NCBI GenBank assembly: GCA_035286785.1
Contig: DATECS010000299.1
Coordinates: 1 to 19,032, forward strand
Direction: 5' to 3'
Origin: UBA11386 sp035286785
GTDB lineage: Bacteria; Planctomycetota; Planctomycetia; Pirellulales; Thermoguttaceae
Length of the DNA: 19,032 nt
The notes below the pieces were generated by a model. That model was given only the letters and a program-made list of their open reading frames with translations. It had not been told where the DNA came from and ran no database searches. The position numbers and the translations under genes were made by a program. Positions 1-6,903 of this stretch are shown here, one piece after another; within the stretch, counting starts at the first letter, position 1; each line of letters begins with the position of its first letter.

Positions 1-132
1 GCGGCCTTGCTCTTGGCCTGTCCCCAAGCCGGCTGGGACGTCGCGGCGGGCGCCACCGAACTGAAACTCGCGGCGGTCGGCGACGACGCCACGTTTGACG
101 TGGCCATCCTCGGCGTCGCCGCGACAATTTAA
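1..132 (+). CDS. C-terminal end of an unrecognised protein (partial)
   Basis: An open frame enters at base 1 and stops at TAA 130-132, giving the last 43 residues of a protein whose start lies outside the window. The tail is hydrophobic and small-residue rich (it ends in GVAATI), with no motif that I recognise. It is followed directly by an inverted-repeat element and then by another unrecognised gene on the same strand, so the two may have been one transcription unit before the element arrived. The base composition matches the coding genes around it. The frame is sure; the function is unknown. Confidence 0.55.
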   Translation, partial: AALLLACPQAGWDVAAGATELKLAAVGDDATFDVAILGVAATI

Positions 133-138
133 ACGGGG

Positions 139-331
139 AACCACAGATGGACACAGATGAACACAGATTCTGATTGACAAGACAGTTGAATAGCTTCATT
201 AGTTGGTTCAAGGATATTTATCGAGAGAAAAAAACGGGCTTTGATCTCTCAGAAAACATTCTGAAGCGATTACCCCCCAGTAATTTCACCACACTCACAT
301 TATCTGTGTTCATCTGTGTCCATCTGTGGTT
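139..331. mobile_element. MITE-like element with 30-bp perfect inverted ends (repeat family A, copy 1)
   Basis: Bases 139-168 (beginning AACCACAGATGGACACAGAT) are the exact reverse complement of 302-331, and the 133-bp core between them is clearly AT-richer than its surroundings. There is no coding capacity of note. The arms are built from near-tandem units of the type CACAGATG. A second pair of arms of this family lies at 1213-1367 with an unrelated core. From memory, this motif is common between planctomycete genes; I cannot check copy number here. Confidence 0.8.
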
Positions 332-361
332 CTCTTTTTTCCGTCGTAGTGGATGATCATT

Positions 362-1207
362 ATGTCCGTTGCTTTTCGTGAATTGGGCGGTTCGCCGCGC
401 GAGCAGTATGACGCGAACGGGTTCAGCGCGCGGCGTGAGTTTCTCATCGCGTGGGAAGACCGCGACGCCTTTGCCGTCGAGGTGCTCGGCGAGGCGGCGC
501 AATACGGCGGGACGTTCTGGACCACGTATCCCGGCAAACCGTCTGTCTTCGCCGTGCGGATCCGCTTCGAACCGATCGACGCCGATCGGCCGGACCGGAA
601 AGAACTCGCCGGCCTGACCGAAGGGCTCAACAGCTATTCGAACAGTTTCGCCAAGGCGGTCGTCGAGTACGAAACGGTCAACGAACTCGATCGGGAAGAC
701 GGACCCGAGAACGAAGACGGCACCCAGATCAGCTACAAAATGCTTTTTTCGGCCGAGTATCAGCCGATCGGGCCCGGCGGATGGTCGTGGGTCGATACGT
801 CCGATCCTTTGCCCGCCGACCAGCCGTTGGTCAAGTGGGTGCCGATGACGGAGCACCATCTCACCTGGCGCAAGGTGGTCCATCCGCCGTGGACCATGAT
901 CCAGGCCTTGCAGGGGACCGTTAATCAAAGCGAATTTCTCGGCTGCCCGGCCGGCACGCTCCTGTTCGAAGGGGCCCAGGCCGGCAAGCTCTACGCGGGC
1001 GACATCGCGTCGGGCCCTTCGCCGTTTTGCTGGGAGATCAAGTATCTGTTCCGCGAACGATCGATCAAACACGACGGCAACGTCCACGGCTGGAACCACT
1101 TCTACCGCGAGGACCCGGCCGGCTGGGCCGAAGCCACCAACGGCACGGCCAAAATGTACGACGAGGCCGACTTCAACGCGCTCTTTCAATCAGCCCCCGG
1201 AGCGTGA
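362..1207 (+). CDS. Conserved-looking hypothetical protein, 281 aa
   Basis: The frame is well supported by codon usage and length, but I do not recognise the family. The product is acidic, with no signal peptide and no evident membrane segment, and is rich in Trp, Tyr and Phe. The first ATG (353) lies only 9 bp upstream of the ATG at 362; neither has a convincing ribosome binding site. I chose 362 because MSVAFRELGG is a more natural beginning, but 353 cannot be excluded. The gene lies between two family A repeat elements and follows another unknown gene on the same strand. The style vaguely recalls structural genes of phage-like clusters in planctomycetes; this is a weak inference and nothing else in the window supports a prophage. 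Confidence 0.7.
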   Translation: MSVAFRELGGSPREQYDANGFSARREFLIAWEDRDAFAVEVLGEAAQYGGTFWTTYPGKPSVFAVRIRFEPIDADRPDRKELAGLTEGLNSYSNSFAKAVVEYETVNELDREDGPENEDGTQISYKMLFSAEYQPIGPGGWSWVDTSDPLPADQPLVKWVPMTEHHLTWRKVVHPPWTMIQALQGTVNQSEFLGCPAGTLLFEGAQAGKLYAGDIASGPSPFCWEIKYLFRERSIKHDGNVHGWNHFYREDPAGWAEATNGTAKMYDEADFNALFQSAPGA

Positions 1208-1212
1208 AAAGG

Positions 1213-1367
1213 AACCACAGATGAACACAGATAGACACAGATGATATGTTTGTGGTCTGTAGTTTGTAGGTCAGGCTGTGCCTGACAATTTTTGAATTTC
1301 CGTCAGGCACAGCCTGACCTACGTGAGACCCTTCCTTATCTGTGTCCATCTGTGTCCATCTGTGGTT
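1213..1367. mobile_element. Family A inverted arms (copy 2) enclosing a nested family B palindrome
   Basis: Arms at 1213-1242 and 1338-1367 are reverse complements apart from two mismatches and are the same sequence type as the 139-331 element. Inside lies a family B pair: GTAGGTCAGGCTGTGCCTGA at 1266-1285 (arm to 1286) and its inverse at 1302-1322. The core is therefore wholly different from copy 1. The right arm overlaps the 3' end of the minus-strand XRE gene and supplies its last residues and stop. Confidence 0.8.
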
Positions 1368-1875
1368 CCCTACTCCGCCGGCTTGTTGATGGCACGACCT
1401 GGCGGTACATCACTTCAACGATGTCGCTGATCACGTCGGCCTGATGACTCTCGAGCAGCAGCGCCAGCCGTTCGTGGACCTGGCGGTTGCGGTTCATCCG
1501 TCGCGCGACGTCCTGCGTGCCTTCGGCCGTCAGCGCCCCGCCTTCGCCGAATCGGCTGTGAAGCTCCTCGAAGTCCATCCGGCTCCATCCGGCGAACAGT
1601 TCCGGATGCGCGGCCACCACGTCGCGGACCACGGGATTCGTTTCGGCGTCGAAACGGCGGTAGAGCAACTGGCCCGGGTTGACGAAAAATTCGTCGGGCG
1701 AGACGCCCAGCCCGGCCGCCAGCCGATGGATCGTCCGCGAATGGGGCCGGTTCGAGCCGTCGAGGATCGCCCCGATGGTCCGACGGTCGAGGCCCGTGCG
1801 GGCGACCACTTGGCCGAGCGAGAGCCCCTGCTCGGCCATGATCCGCCGAAGATTGTCTCCTGTGTGCTCATTCAT
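1336..1875 (-). CDS. XRE-family DNA-binding regulator, 179 aa
   Basis: This is a probable transcriptional regulator. Residues about 7-62 form a Cro/CI-type helix-turn-helix: GLSLGQVVARTGLDRRTIGA is followed by a second helical pair ending in GVSPDEFF. The remaining 110 residues are a helical domain that I do not recognise. ATG at 1875 is preceded by an AAAGGAA ribosome binding site at good spacing, and a consensus-like promoter lies about 90 bp upstream. The last residues (EPQMDTDGHR) and the TAA are encoded by the family A repeat arm, so the native C-terminus was probably altered when the repeat arrived. The gene is divergent from a 91-aa gene with an overlapping promoter, so it may regulate itself and that neighbour. 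An antitoxin-like role is possible but not shown. Confidence 0.85.
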   Translation of the reverse strand: MNEHTGDNLRRIMAEQGLSLGQVVARTGLDRRTIGAILDGSNRPHSRTIHRLAAGLGVSPDEFFVNPGQLLYRRFDAETNPVVRDVVAAHPELFAGWSRMDFEELHSRFGEGGALTAEGTQDVARRMNRNRQVHERLALLLESHQADVISDIVEVMYRQVVPSTSRRSREPQMDTDGHR

Positions 1876-1941
1876 GAAAGTTCCTTTCGATGAGTCAACA
1901 GGCGATCGCCCACCCCACGGGCGAATTCGTCGAGAGGCCGC

Positions 1942-1969
1942 TTGACAGGAATATGTACGTCTGTATACT
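1942..1969 (+). promoter_or_regulatory. Sigma70-like promoter, plus strand, for the 91-aa gene
   Basis: TTGACA at 1942-1947 and TATACT at 1964-1969 are separated by 16 bp. It points towards the gene starting at 2159, giving a leader of roughly 180 nt. Its -10 box shares four bases with the -10 box of the opposite promoter, and a perfect GTATAC palindrome (1963-1968) sits in the shared region. Confidence 0.65.
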
Positions 1970-1991
1970 ACACTTCCACGTCGATTGTCAA
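1962..1991 (-). promoter_or_regulatory. Sigma70-like promoter, minus strand, for the XRE gene
   Basis: Read on the minus strand, TTGACA (1991-1986) is followed after 18 bp by TATACA (1967-1962). It reads into the XRE gene starting at 1875. Because it overlaps the plus-strand promoter at the -10 box, polymerase cannot occupy both at once. That fits a repressor-controlled switch, although no operator has been proven. Confidence 0.65.
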
Positions 1992-2158
1992 GCGAGACTT
2001 CTTGGAAAAAGTACCTCCGCCGGAATCCGCGTGCCGGACGGCTCGGCCGAACGAGGAGCCGAACGCAGTAGCACGGCCCCCCGATATTGGCATAGAGGAT
2101 CGGCGAGGGATAGGTGTTTCCGCGTCAGCGGGTTGGTGGAGAAAGGAAGGTGCGAACC

Positions 2159-2434
2159 ATGTCGCCCGAACGAGGACCGTGCCGCACGGTGGACTATCGC
2201 GTGTGGATCGCCCGATGCGAGGCCTGGGAACCGAGCCACCACCAGGACGTTCCGCCCCGGGCCGTCGCCATACGGCCGGCCGAGTCGCGGACCTATTCGC
2301 GCCGGGCCGCCGCTCGATACGTCGAAGCGTTCAACCGCGCGGCGCTCGTTCGCAGCCGGGGTCGCATCTGGGCCGTGGCCATTCCCGTCACCATCATCTA
2401 CCAGGGCGACCCACGGCCGGGCGACGCGCTGTAA
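2159..2434 (+). CDS. Small hypothetical protein, 91 aa
   Basis: The ATG at 2159 has a good GGAAGG ribosome binding site 8 bp upstream, which makes it preferable to the in-frame ATG at 2114. The product is basic and soluble-looking: a Trp-rich N-terminal part (RVWIARCEAWE), a helical middle (AAARYVEAFNRAAL), and a C-terminal strand segment (WAVAIPVTIIYQGDPRPG). I do not recognise the family, though small proteins of this style seem familiar from planctomycetes. It is transcribed divergently from the XRE gene from an overlapping promoter, so it is the most likely regulatory target of that protein. A toxin role cannot be argued from the sequence. Confidence 0.65.
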   Translation: MSPERGPCRTVDYRVWIARCEAWEPSHHQDVPPRAVAIRPAESRTYSRRAAARYVEAFNRAALVRSRGRIWAVAIPVTIIYQGDPRPGDAL

Positions 2435-2436
2435 AT

Positions 2437-2501
2437 GACCACAAAAAAACGCGAAAAGTCGGCGTGGCAGGATGGCTCTTCATGTCATTTCGTGTTTTGG
2501 G
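2437..2501. repeat. Degenerate inverted repeat downstream of the 91-aa gene
   Basis: An A-rich left arm (ACCACAAAAAAACGCGAAAA) faces a partial inverse (TTTCGTGTTTTGG, 2489-2501). The pairing is imperfect. It resembles the ACGAAA-type intergenic repeats that I recall from related genomes, but there is only one copy in this window. Confidence 0.35.
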
Positions 2502-2549
2502 GGGCGATCGAGCCCGGGCCACCCTTTGCGTTGAAGAGAGTCCTCCTTT

Positions 2550-2750
2550 TCTCACGACCTTCGACCCGCTCACGCGGCGGACGAGCCGGCGCATTTCCAG
2601 CACGCTCACCGTCGAAATCACCTGGGGCACGGCGAGTACCGTCTTGGCGACCAAATCGTCGATCGGCGTCGGTTCGCGGTCGATCGCGTCGAGCACCCGG
2701 CGTTCGACGTCGTTGAGCGTCAGTTCGTCCGGATGGCGGGGCGACGATCG
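2550..2750 (-). pseudogene. Second, truncated copy of the dprA 3' end
   Basis: Read on the minus strand, this encodes a piece closely similar to the C-terminal winged-helix domain of the intact dprA at 5398-6513, including the identical stretch STVSVLEMRRLVRRVSGSKV. A gap-free alignment of 2557-2740 with 5411-5594 gives about 150 of 184 matching bases (about 82%) by hand count, and about 77% of residues match over 62 positions. An in-frame TAA lies just upstream, the Rossmann domain is absent, and the dprA stop codon is not conserved, so it cannot make a working DprA. It starts right after the stop of the ABC permease and is in the same orientation as intact dprA. It is either a remnant of an older dprA or a partial duplication. 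Confidence 0.8.
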
Positions 2751-2766
2751 GCCTTGACGTTATCCT

Positions 2767-4551
2767 CTATTCCACTTCCCGCGTCACCGCGCCCAGAATC
2801 GCCCGCTCTCGCCGTTGCAACAATCGGCCAAGCGGCTCGAGCGTCCACCAGTAAAATGCGGCGGACAACACGGTCAACGCCAGTGCGCATGTCGGCCCCG
2901 CCACCGCCGCCGGAATTCCTCCGGACGTCTCGATCCACGTCCCCACCGCCGCGGGCAGCGCCATGGGCAGCATGGCCATGATGAACGCCATGTGCGTCAG
3001 CACGATCAATAGCGACGTCACGGTGGTGGTCTTCGTCGGTTTCAGCGATCCGGCGGCAACGTGATACGGGACAAGAATCGAAACGAGATTGCCCAGCACG
3101 CTCATGGCCGGAAACGCGGCCGCGAACACCAGCACGGCCGTCAGAACGTCCGACGCCCTCAGGTGGGCCAGCACGGTCGCCAAGACCAGATAGAAAACCA
3201 ACACGATCAGGGCCACCGGCAACAACGCGAGATTTTTGCCCAAGAGCACGTGACGTCGCGGCGTGGGCAGCAGCACGAGCGACCGGAACCCGTCGCGGTC
3301 GAACCCAAAACCGTTCGACATCACTTGAACCAATCCCAAAAGCGTCAATCCCACCGCGCCGCTTGCCAGGAACGGCTTGAGTTCCGCCGGCATTTTCGTC
3401 GAGTGGCTGAAAAACGTGGTCACGCCGAGCACCAAGAAAATCATCGCATTGGTGGCCAAGGCCATTTTCATTTCCGGCGCGCGTGACATCGATCGGAAAC
3501 AAGCCAACGCCATTGCGCCGGCCTCCTCGGGCACGCCGGGCACGGTCCACTCAAGCAGAATTCGTTGATCGATCCGCGGTTTCTTTTCGACGCGCGTCGC
3601 CGGCGCGGCCGCGGAAGCGGAAACCATTTTATTCGTCTCGCCGCCACGATAAAACCGCAACGTGCCGCGGTAGGCCCGCGCGATGCCCCACACTCCCAGC
3701 GCCGTCATCCCCAGCGCGCCCCACGCGGCCGGCCACGCGCGTCCCTCGGCCAAGGCCCCGGCCGCGCCCGGCAGCCACAACGGCGGCACGTAGCGATGCG
3801 CAAGATCAAGCCATCGGCCTGGAATCTCCCTGGACGGCTCCGGGGACACTGTCTTGTCGGGCACGGAAACGCCGGGCGTTGCCGGCGGCGAGCTTACCGG
3901 TCCATGCGGCGTCCTGACATGGTTGTTTCGCAGCCATACATTGGTCACCAGGTTGGGCAACTGAAACAGGAGGATGAACACCATCGTCACTCCCATCACC
4001 ACGGCCCGGCGACGTCGTTTGTTGACCATCAATGCCGCGAGCCAGCCTCGCAAGCAATACGTCCAGGCCGTGATCATGAAGAAGAACCCGAGCACGCCCG
4101 GCACGAGCAGCATCATCTTCGGTCCTGTTCCCAGCGTCAGCCCGACCGAAAGCCCCAGCATCGCCGGCAGCGCCATGGCCAGACTTGGGCTGGCCAGCGA
4201 CGCGAGATAGTTCAGCAAAAAGGCGTCTTGCAGCGAGACGGGCAAGTGCAGCAGCCGGCCGAGGTCGATGATTTCCGACCGTTGCAAGTCGGTCACGAGC
4301 CCCACGGCCCAGGTGAACAAAAATATCAGGACCAAAACGTCCCACACGCCGCGCATGACCGCCGGCGAGGCGCCCGACAAACTGGCCGCGCCGGCCACCA
4401 CGCCTCCGATGGCGCCGAACACCGCCACGTTCACGGCGGCGAATAGCGCCAGCGCCATGATCACCGCGTTCAACTGCCCGCCGCGCTGCCACTGGTTGCG
4501 CGTCAGACGCCAGCGCAACCACACGAGAGCCCGGAGTTGTGCCAGGTTCAT
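2767..4551 (-). CDS. ABC-2 type exporter permease, 594 aa
   Basis: This is the membrane subunit of an ABC exporter of unknown substrate. The chain has many hydrophobic stretches: about six in the first 210 residues, starting with one near residue 30-60, then a long loop rich in Pro, Arg and Ser (about 215-260), and a further set in the second half. The second half begins with a cytoplasmic segment containing EEAGAMALACFRSMSRAPEM and PTPRRHVLLGKN, which suggests two fused permease half-units of about 300 residues each. The ATG (4551-4549) follows the ATPase TGA (4555-4553) after one base, so translation is almost certainly coupled. Exporters of this layout are placed in the plasma membrane. 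The substrate cannot be told from the sequence. Confidence 0.85.
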   Translation of the reverse strand: MNLAQLRALVWLRWRLTRNQWQRGGQLNAVIMALALFAAVNVAVFGAIGGVVAGAASLSGASPAVMRGVWDVLVLIFLFTWAVGLVTDLQRSEIIDLGRLLHLPVSLQDAFLLNYLASLASPSLAMALPAMLGLSVGLTLGTGPKMMLLVPGVLGFFFMITAWTYCLRGWLAALMVNKRRRRAVVMGVTMVFILLFQLPNLVTNVWLRNNHVRTPHGPVSSPPATPGVSVPDKTVSPEPSREIPGRWLDLAHRYVPPLWLPGAAGALAEGRAWPAAWGALGMTALGVWGIARAYRGTLRFYRGGETNKMVSASAAAPATRVEKKPRIDQRILLEWTVPGVPEEAGAMALACFRSMSRAPEMKMALATNAMIFLVLGVTTFFSHSTKMPAELKPFLASGAVGLTLLGLVQVMSNGFGFDRDGFRSLVLLPTPRRHVLLGKNLALLPVALIVLVFYLVLATVLAHLRASDVLTAVLVFAAAFPAMSVLGNLVSILVPYHVAAGSLKPTKTTTVTSLLIVLTHMAFIMAMLPMALPAAVGTWIETSGGIPAAVAGPTCALALTVLSAAFYWWTLEPLGRLLQRRERAILGAVTREVE

Positions 4552-4552
4552 C

Positions 4553-5311
4553 TCATTCCTCCAGCCAACTGAGCTTCTGCGGCTGGACGTCCTCGTTGCC
4601 GACGGCCGCGAGGAAACGTTCTTCGAGCGAGCCCGCCTGGCGAATCTCGCTCATGGGCGACTGGAACACGAGCCGGCCCGCGGCGATAATGGCGACGTCC
4701 GTGCAGAGCCGCTCGACGATCTCGAGCACGTGCGACGTCAGGAACACGGTCGTGCCTCGCTTGACGAACTGAAGCAGCGTGTCGCGCAACATCCGCGAGG
4801 CCACCGCGTCGACGCCCTCGAACGGTTCGTCGAGGAACAGCAGGTCGGGATTGGGCAACAACGCGGCCGCTAGCGCCAACTTCTTCTTCATCCCGTGCGA
4901 GTATTCCAGCGTGATCTTCTTCTCCTCGCCGTCCAGGTCCATCATCGCCAGCAGTTCCCCGCAACGGTCCCGAACCGTTTCCGCCGGCAGAAGATACATC
5001 CGCCCAATGAACGTGAGATATTCCCGCGCGGTGAGATTGTCGAACAGCGCGAGATCCTCGGGCACCACGCCCACGCGGCGTTTGATTTCCCGGGCCGCGT
5101 CGGCGTTGGCCAGGTCGGTGTCCAAGATTCGCATCGAGCCGCGGCTGGGCGCCAGTAGTCCGGTGAGCATTTTGATCGTGGTCGACTTGCCCGCCCCGTT
5201 CGGACCCAGGAAGCCGAAGAACGTTCCCGCCTCGACCCGCAGATCAAGCCCGTCCACGGCCACGACCGACCCGAAGCATCGCGTCAACCCGTTCGTTTCG
5301 ACGGCCAACAT
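4553..5311 (-). CDS. ABC transporter ATP-binding protein, 252 aa
   Basis: This is the ATPase that drives the adjacent permease. It shows Walker A GPNGAGKST at residues 36-44, a Q-loop region where Glu stands in VVPEDLALF (82-90), a signature of the shortened form YSHGMKKKL (137-145), Walker B LLFLDEP (157-163), and the switch His in TSH (192-194). The shortened signature is usual in ABC-2 exporter ATPases. The frame stays open upstream to 5401, but those 30 extra residues come from a repeat (5351-5381) and are not conserved-looking. The ATG at 5311 starts the real domain and has AAGGAC about 8 bp upstream. The gene lies downstream of dprA on the same strand. Confidence 0.92.
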   Translation of the reverse strand: MLAVETNGLTRCFGSVVAVDGLDLRVEAGTFFGFLGPNGAGKSTTIKMLTGLLAPSRGSMRILDTDLANADAAREIKRRVGVVPEDLALFDNLTAREYLTFIGRMYLLPAETVRDRCGELLAMMDLDGEEKKITLEYSHGMKKKLALAAALLPNPDLLFLDEPFEGVDAVASRMLRDTLLQFVKRGTTVFLTSHVLEIVERLCTDVAIIAAGRLVFQSPMSEIRQAGSLEERFLAAVGNEDVQPQKLSWLEE

Positions 5312-5350
5312 GCGAGTGTCCTTTTCATTCTGGATTATTCGCCAGTCCCT

Positions 5351-5381
5351 GCGTCTTCGCGTCTTCGCGTCTTTGCGTTGA
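5351..5381. repeat. Short tandem-unit repeat between dprA and the ABC ATPase
   Basis: Units of the type GCGTCTTC recur two to three times, ending in GTCTTTGCGTTGA. On the minus strand it encodes the spurious extension QRKDAKTRRRRD ahead of the ATPase. This motif is familiar to me as an intergenic repeat in related bacteria; only one locus is in the window. Confidence 0.5.
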
Positions 5382-5397
5382 AAGTTGAAAAACGTCT

Positions 5398-6513
5398 TCA
5401 ATTCCTAGCCACCTTCGAGCCGCTCACCCGCCGCACTAGCCGGCGCATTTCCAGCACGCTCACGGTCGAAAGCACCTGAGGGACCGTGAGTTGGGTCTTG
5501 CACACCAGCTCGTCGATCGACGTCGCCTCGCGGTCGATCGCATTGAGCACTTGTCGCTCGACGTCGGTGAGCATCAGTTCGGCCGGGTGGTGGATCTCGG
5601 TGCCGTCCTCTTGCGCGGCCGGCTCGACGAGGAATCCCAGATGCTCCAGCACGTCGTCGGCCGACTCGACCAGCGTCGCCCCGTCGCGCAACAACCGGTG
5701 GCACCCGCGCGACGGCCGCGAATCGACCGGGCCCGGCACCGCGAACACGTCGCGGCCCTGCTCCATCGCCAGCCGCGCCGTGATCAACGCGCCGCTCCGC
5801 TCGGGCGCTTCGACGATGAGCGTGCCCAGCGACAGTCCGCTGATGATCCGGTTGCGCTGCGGAAAGTTCCCGCCCATCGGTTCGAACTCGGGTGGCAGCT
5901 CGCTCACCACCGCCCCGGCCGCGGCGATCTCGTCGGCCAGACCGACGTGCTCGGGCGGAAAGATTCGCAACAGACCGCTCCCCAGCACGGCAATCGTCCG
6001 CCCACCGGCGGCCAACGCGCCCCGATGAGCCGCCCCGTCCACGCCCCGGGCCAGCCCGCTCACCACCGTCACTCCAGCCCGCGCCAGACTGCCGGCCAAT
6101 CGCTCGGCTTGACGCAGGCCGTAGGAGGTCGCGTGACGCGTGCCGACAATGGCCACCGCCGTCGCGTCGCTCGGCAAAATCCGGCCCCGCACGAAAAGCG
6201 TCGACGGCGGATCGTGGATTTCGGCCAAGGCCCGGGGGTAGCCGGGATCCGTATCCGTGAGAATCTGGATGTCGTGCTCCCGGCAAAGGTCGATTTCCCG
6301 TTGGGGATCGACCTCGTGCCGGGCCGCAAGAATCCGACTCAGCAGCTTGGGCCCCACGCCCTTGACCGCGCGGATCTCGTCGGGCGCCGCGGCAAAGACG
6401 GCTGCCGGCGTGCCGAACCGATCCAGAAGGGCCCGGCGGGTGATCGGTCCCACGTCGGCCACCAGCGACAGCCGCAAGGAGTCGATCAGGTCTTGATTGA
6501 TTTCGCGTTCCAT
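5398..6513 (-). CDS. dprA: DNA processing protein DprA, 371 aa
   Basis: DprA binds incoming single-stranded DNA during natural transformation and loads RecA, acting in the cytoplasm. Visible parts are an N-terminal helix-hairpin-helix region (residues about 10-65, with VKGVGPKLL), the Rossmann-like DprA core (AIVGTR at 121-126, SGLARGVD at 152-159, FPQRNRIISGLS at 217-228, GALITARLA at 241-249, VFAVPG at 256-261), and a C-terminal winged-helix domain (about 310-370). The length is typical. The ATG at 6513 was chosen over 6564 because the extra residues are encoded by a family C palindrome. The 3' end is duplicated at 2550-2750, beyond the ABC genes. A functional competence system cannot be concluded from this gene alone. 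Confidence 0.95.
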   Translation of the reverse strand: MEREINQDLIDSLRLSLVADVGPITRRALLDRFGTPAAVFAAAPDEIRAVKGVGPKLLSRILAARHEVDPQREIDLCREHDIQILTDTDPGYPRALAEIHDPPSTLFVRGRILPSDATAVAIVGTRHATSYGLRQAERLAGSLARAGVTVVSGLARGVDGAAHRGALAAGGRTIAVLGSGLLRIFPPEHVGLADEIAAAGAVVSELPPEFEPMGGNFPQRNRIISGLSLGTLIVEAPERSGALITARLAMEQGRDVFAVPGPVDSRPSRGCHRLLRDGATLVESADDVLEHLGFLVEPAAQEDGTEIHHPAELMLTDVERQVLNAIDREATSIDELVCKTQLTVPQVLSTVSVLEMRRLVRRVSGSKVARN

Positions 6514-6524
6514 CCGACAACCCC

Positions 6525-6601
6525 GTAGGCCGGGTCGTGACCCGGCACGATTTTGGCAAATCAAGAGTGTTCTTCCGTCGCCGGGTCACGACCCGGCCTA
6601 C
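6525..6601. repeat. Family C inverted repeat upstream of dprA
   Basis: GTAGGCCGGGTCGTGACCCG begins an arm at 6525-6546, and its inverse lies at 6580-6601. Each arm is itself a palindrome of the GCCGGGTC/GACCCGGC type. Related units lie at 7947-8062. The element sits in the divergent gap between dprA and gap and adds false N-termini to both neighbouring open frames. Confidence 0.8.
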
Positions 6602-6715
6602 GTTCCGTGGCCTCTGGTTTACGACACGGCCCGGCGGGCGTCAAGAAGCCCTTGCCCAAAACAGGTGCCGTGAACCGGGCCGCCGGTGGCACACGACGAG
6701 ACATGCAGGGCATGG

Positions 6716-6744
6716 TTGCCGTAGCTGGGAACGATCAGTATAAT
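6716..6744 (+). promoter_or_regulatory. Sigma70-like promoter of gap
   Basis: TTGCCG at 6716-6721 and a perfect TATAAT at 6739-6744 are spaced by 17 bp, giving a leader of about 150 nt before the gap start at 6904. The divergent gap 6514-6903 otherwise holds only the family C repeat and sequence in which I see nothing. Confidence 0.6.
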
Positions 6745-6903
6745 TTCGGGGTCCGCGTGATTCCAATGGGTCCACGCGACCGTTTTTCCGTGTGGCAATC
6801 ACGCCTAACTTCCGACAAAATGGGGGGTTACGCAAAACGCCCAATCCCTGATTTCCCATCTCTATATCCCTTGCGGCCCCGGCCGCGCACTAGGAGGTCT
6901 CTC

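Noticed and set aside
218..1189. Long minus-strand open frame opposite the 362-1207 gene
   Set aside because: It is a shadow of the plus-strand gene: GC-rich coding DNA often keeps the opposite strand open. The translation is Arg- and Pro-heavy, and it runs through the MITE-like repeat.
1..1207. Prophage at the left edge
   Set aside because: The two genes have a vaguely phage-like style, but there is no integrase, capsid, terminase or attachment site in view.
2720..3550. Minus-strand frame within the ABC permease region
   Set aside because: The permease frame 2767-4551 has clear membrane segments; this one is out-of-frame and Arg/Gly-rich.
5312..5401. 30-residue N-terminal extension of the ABC ATPase
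   Set aside because: It is encoded by an intergenic repeat, and ATG 5311 starts the normal domain with its own ribosome binding site.
6553..6903. Extended N-terminus of GAPDH (117 extra residues)
   Set aside because: It reads through a repeat and the promoter; GTG 6904 has a strong AGGAGG site and starts the normal family sequence.
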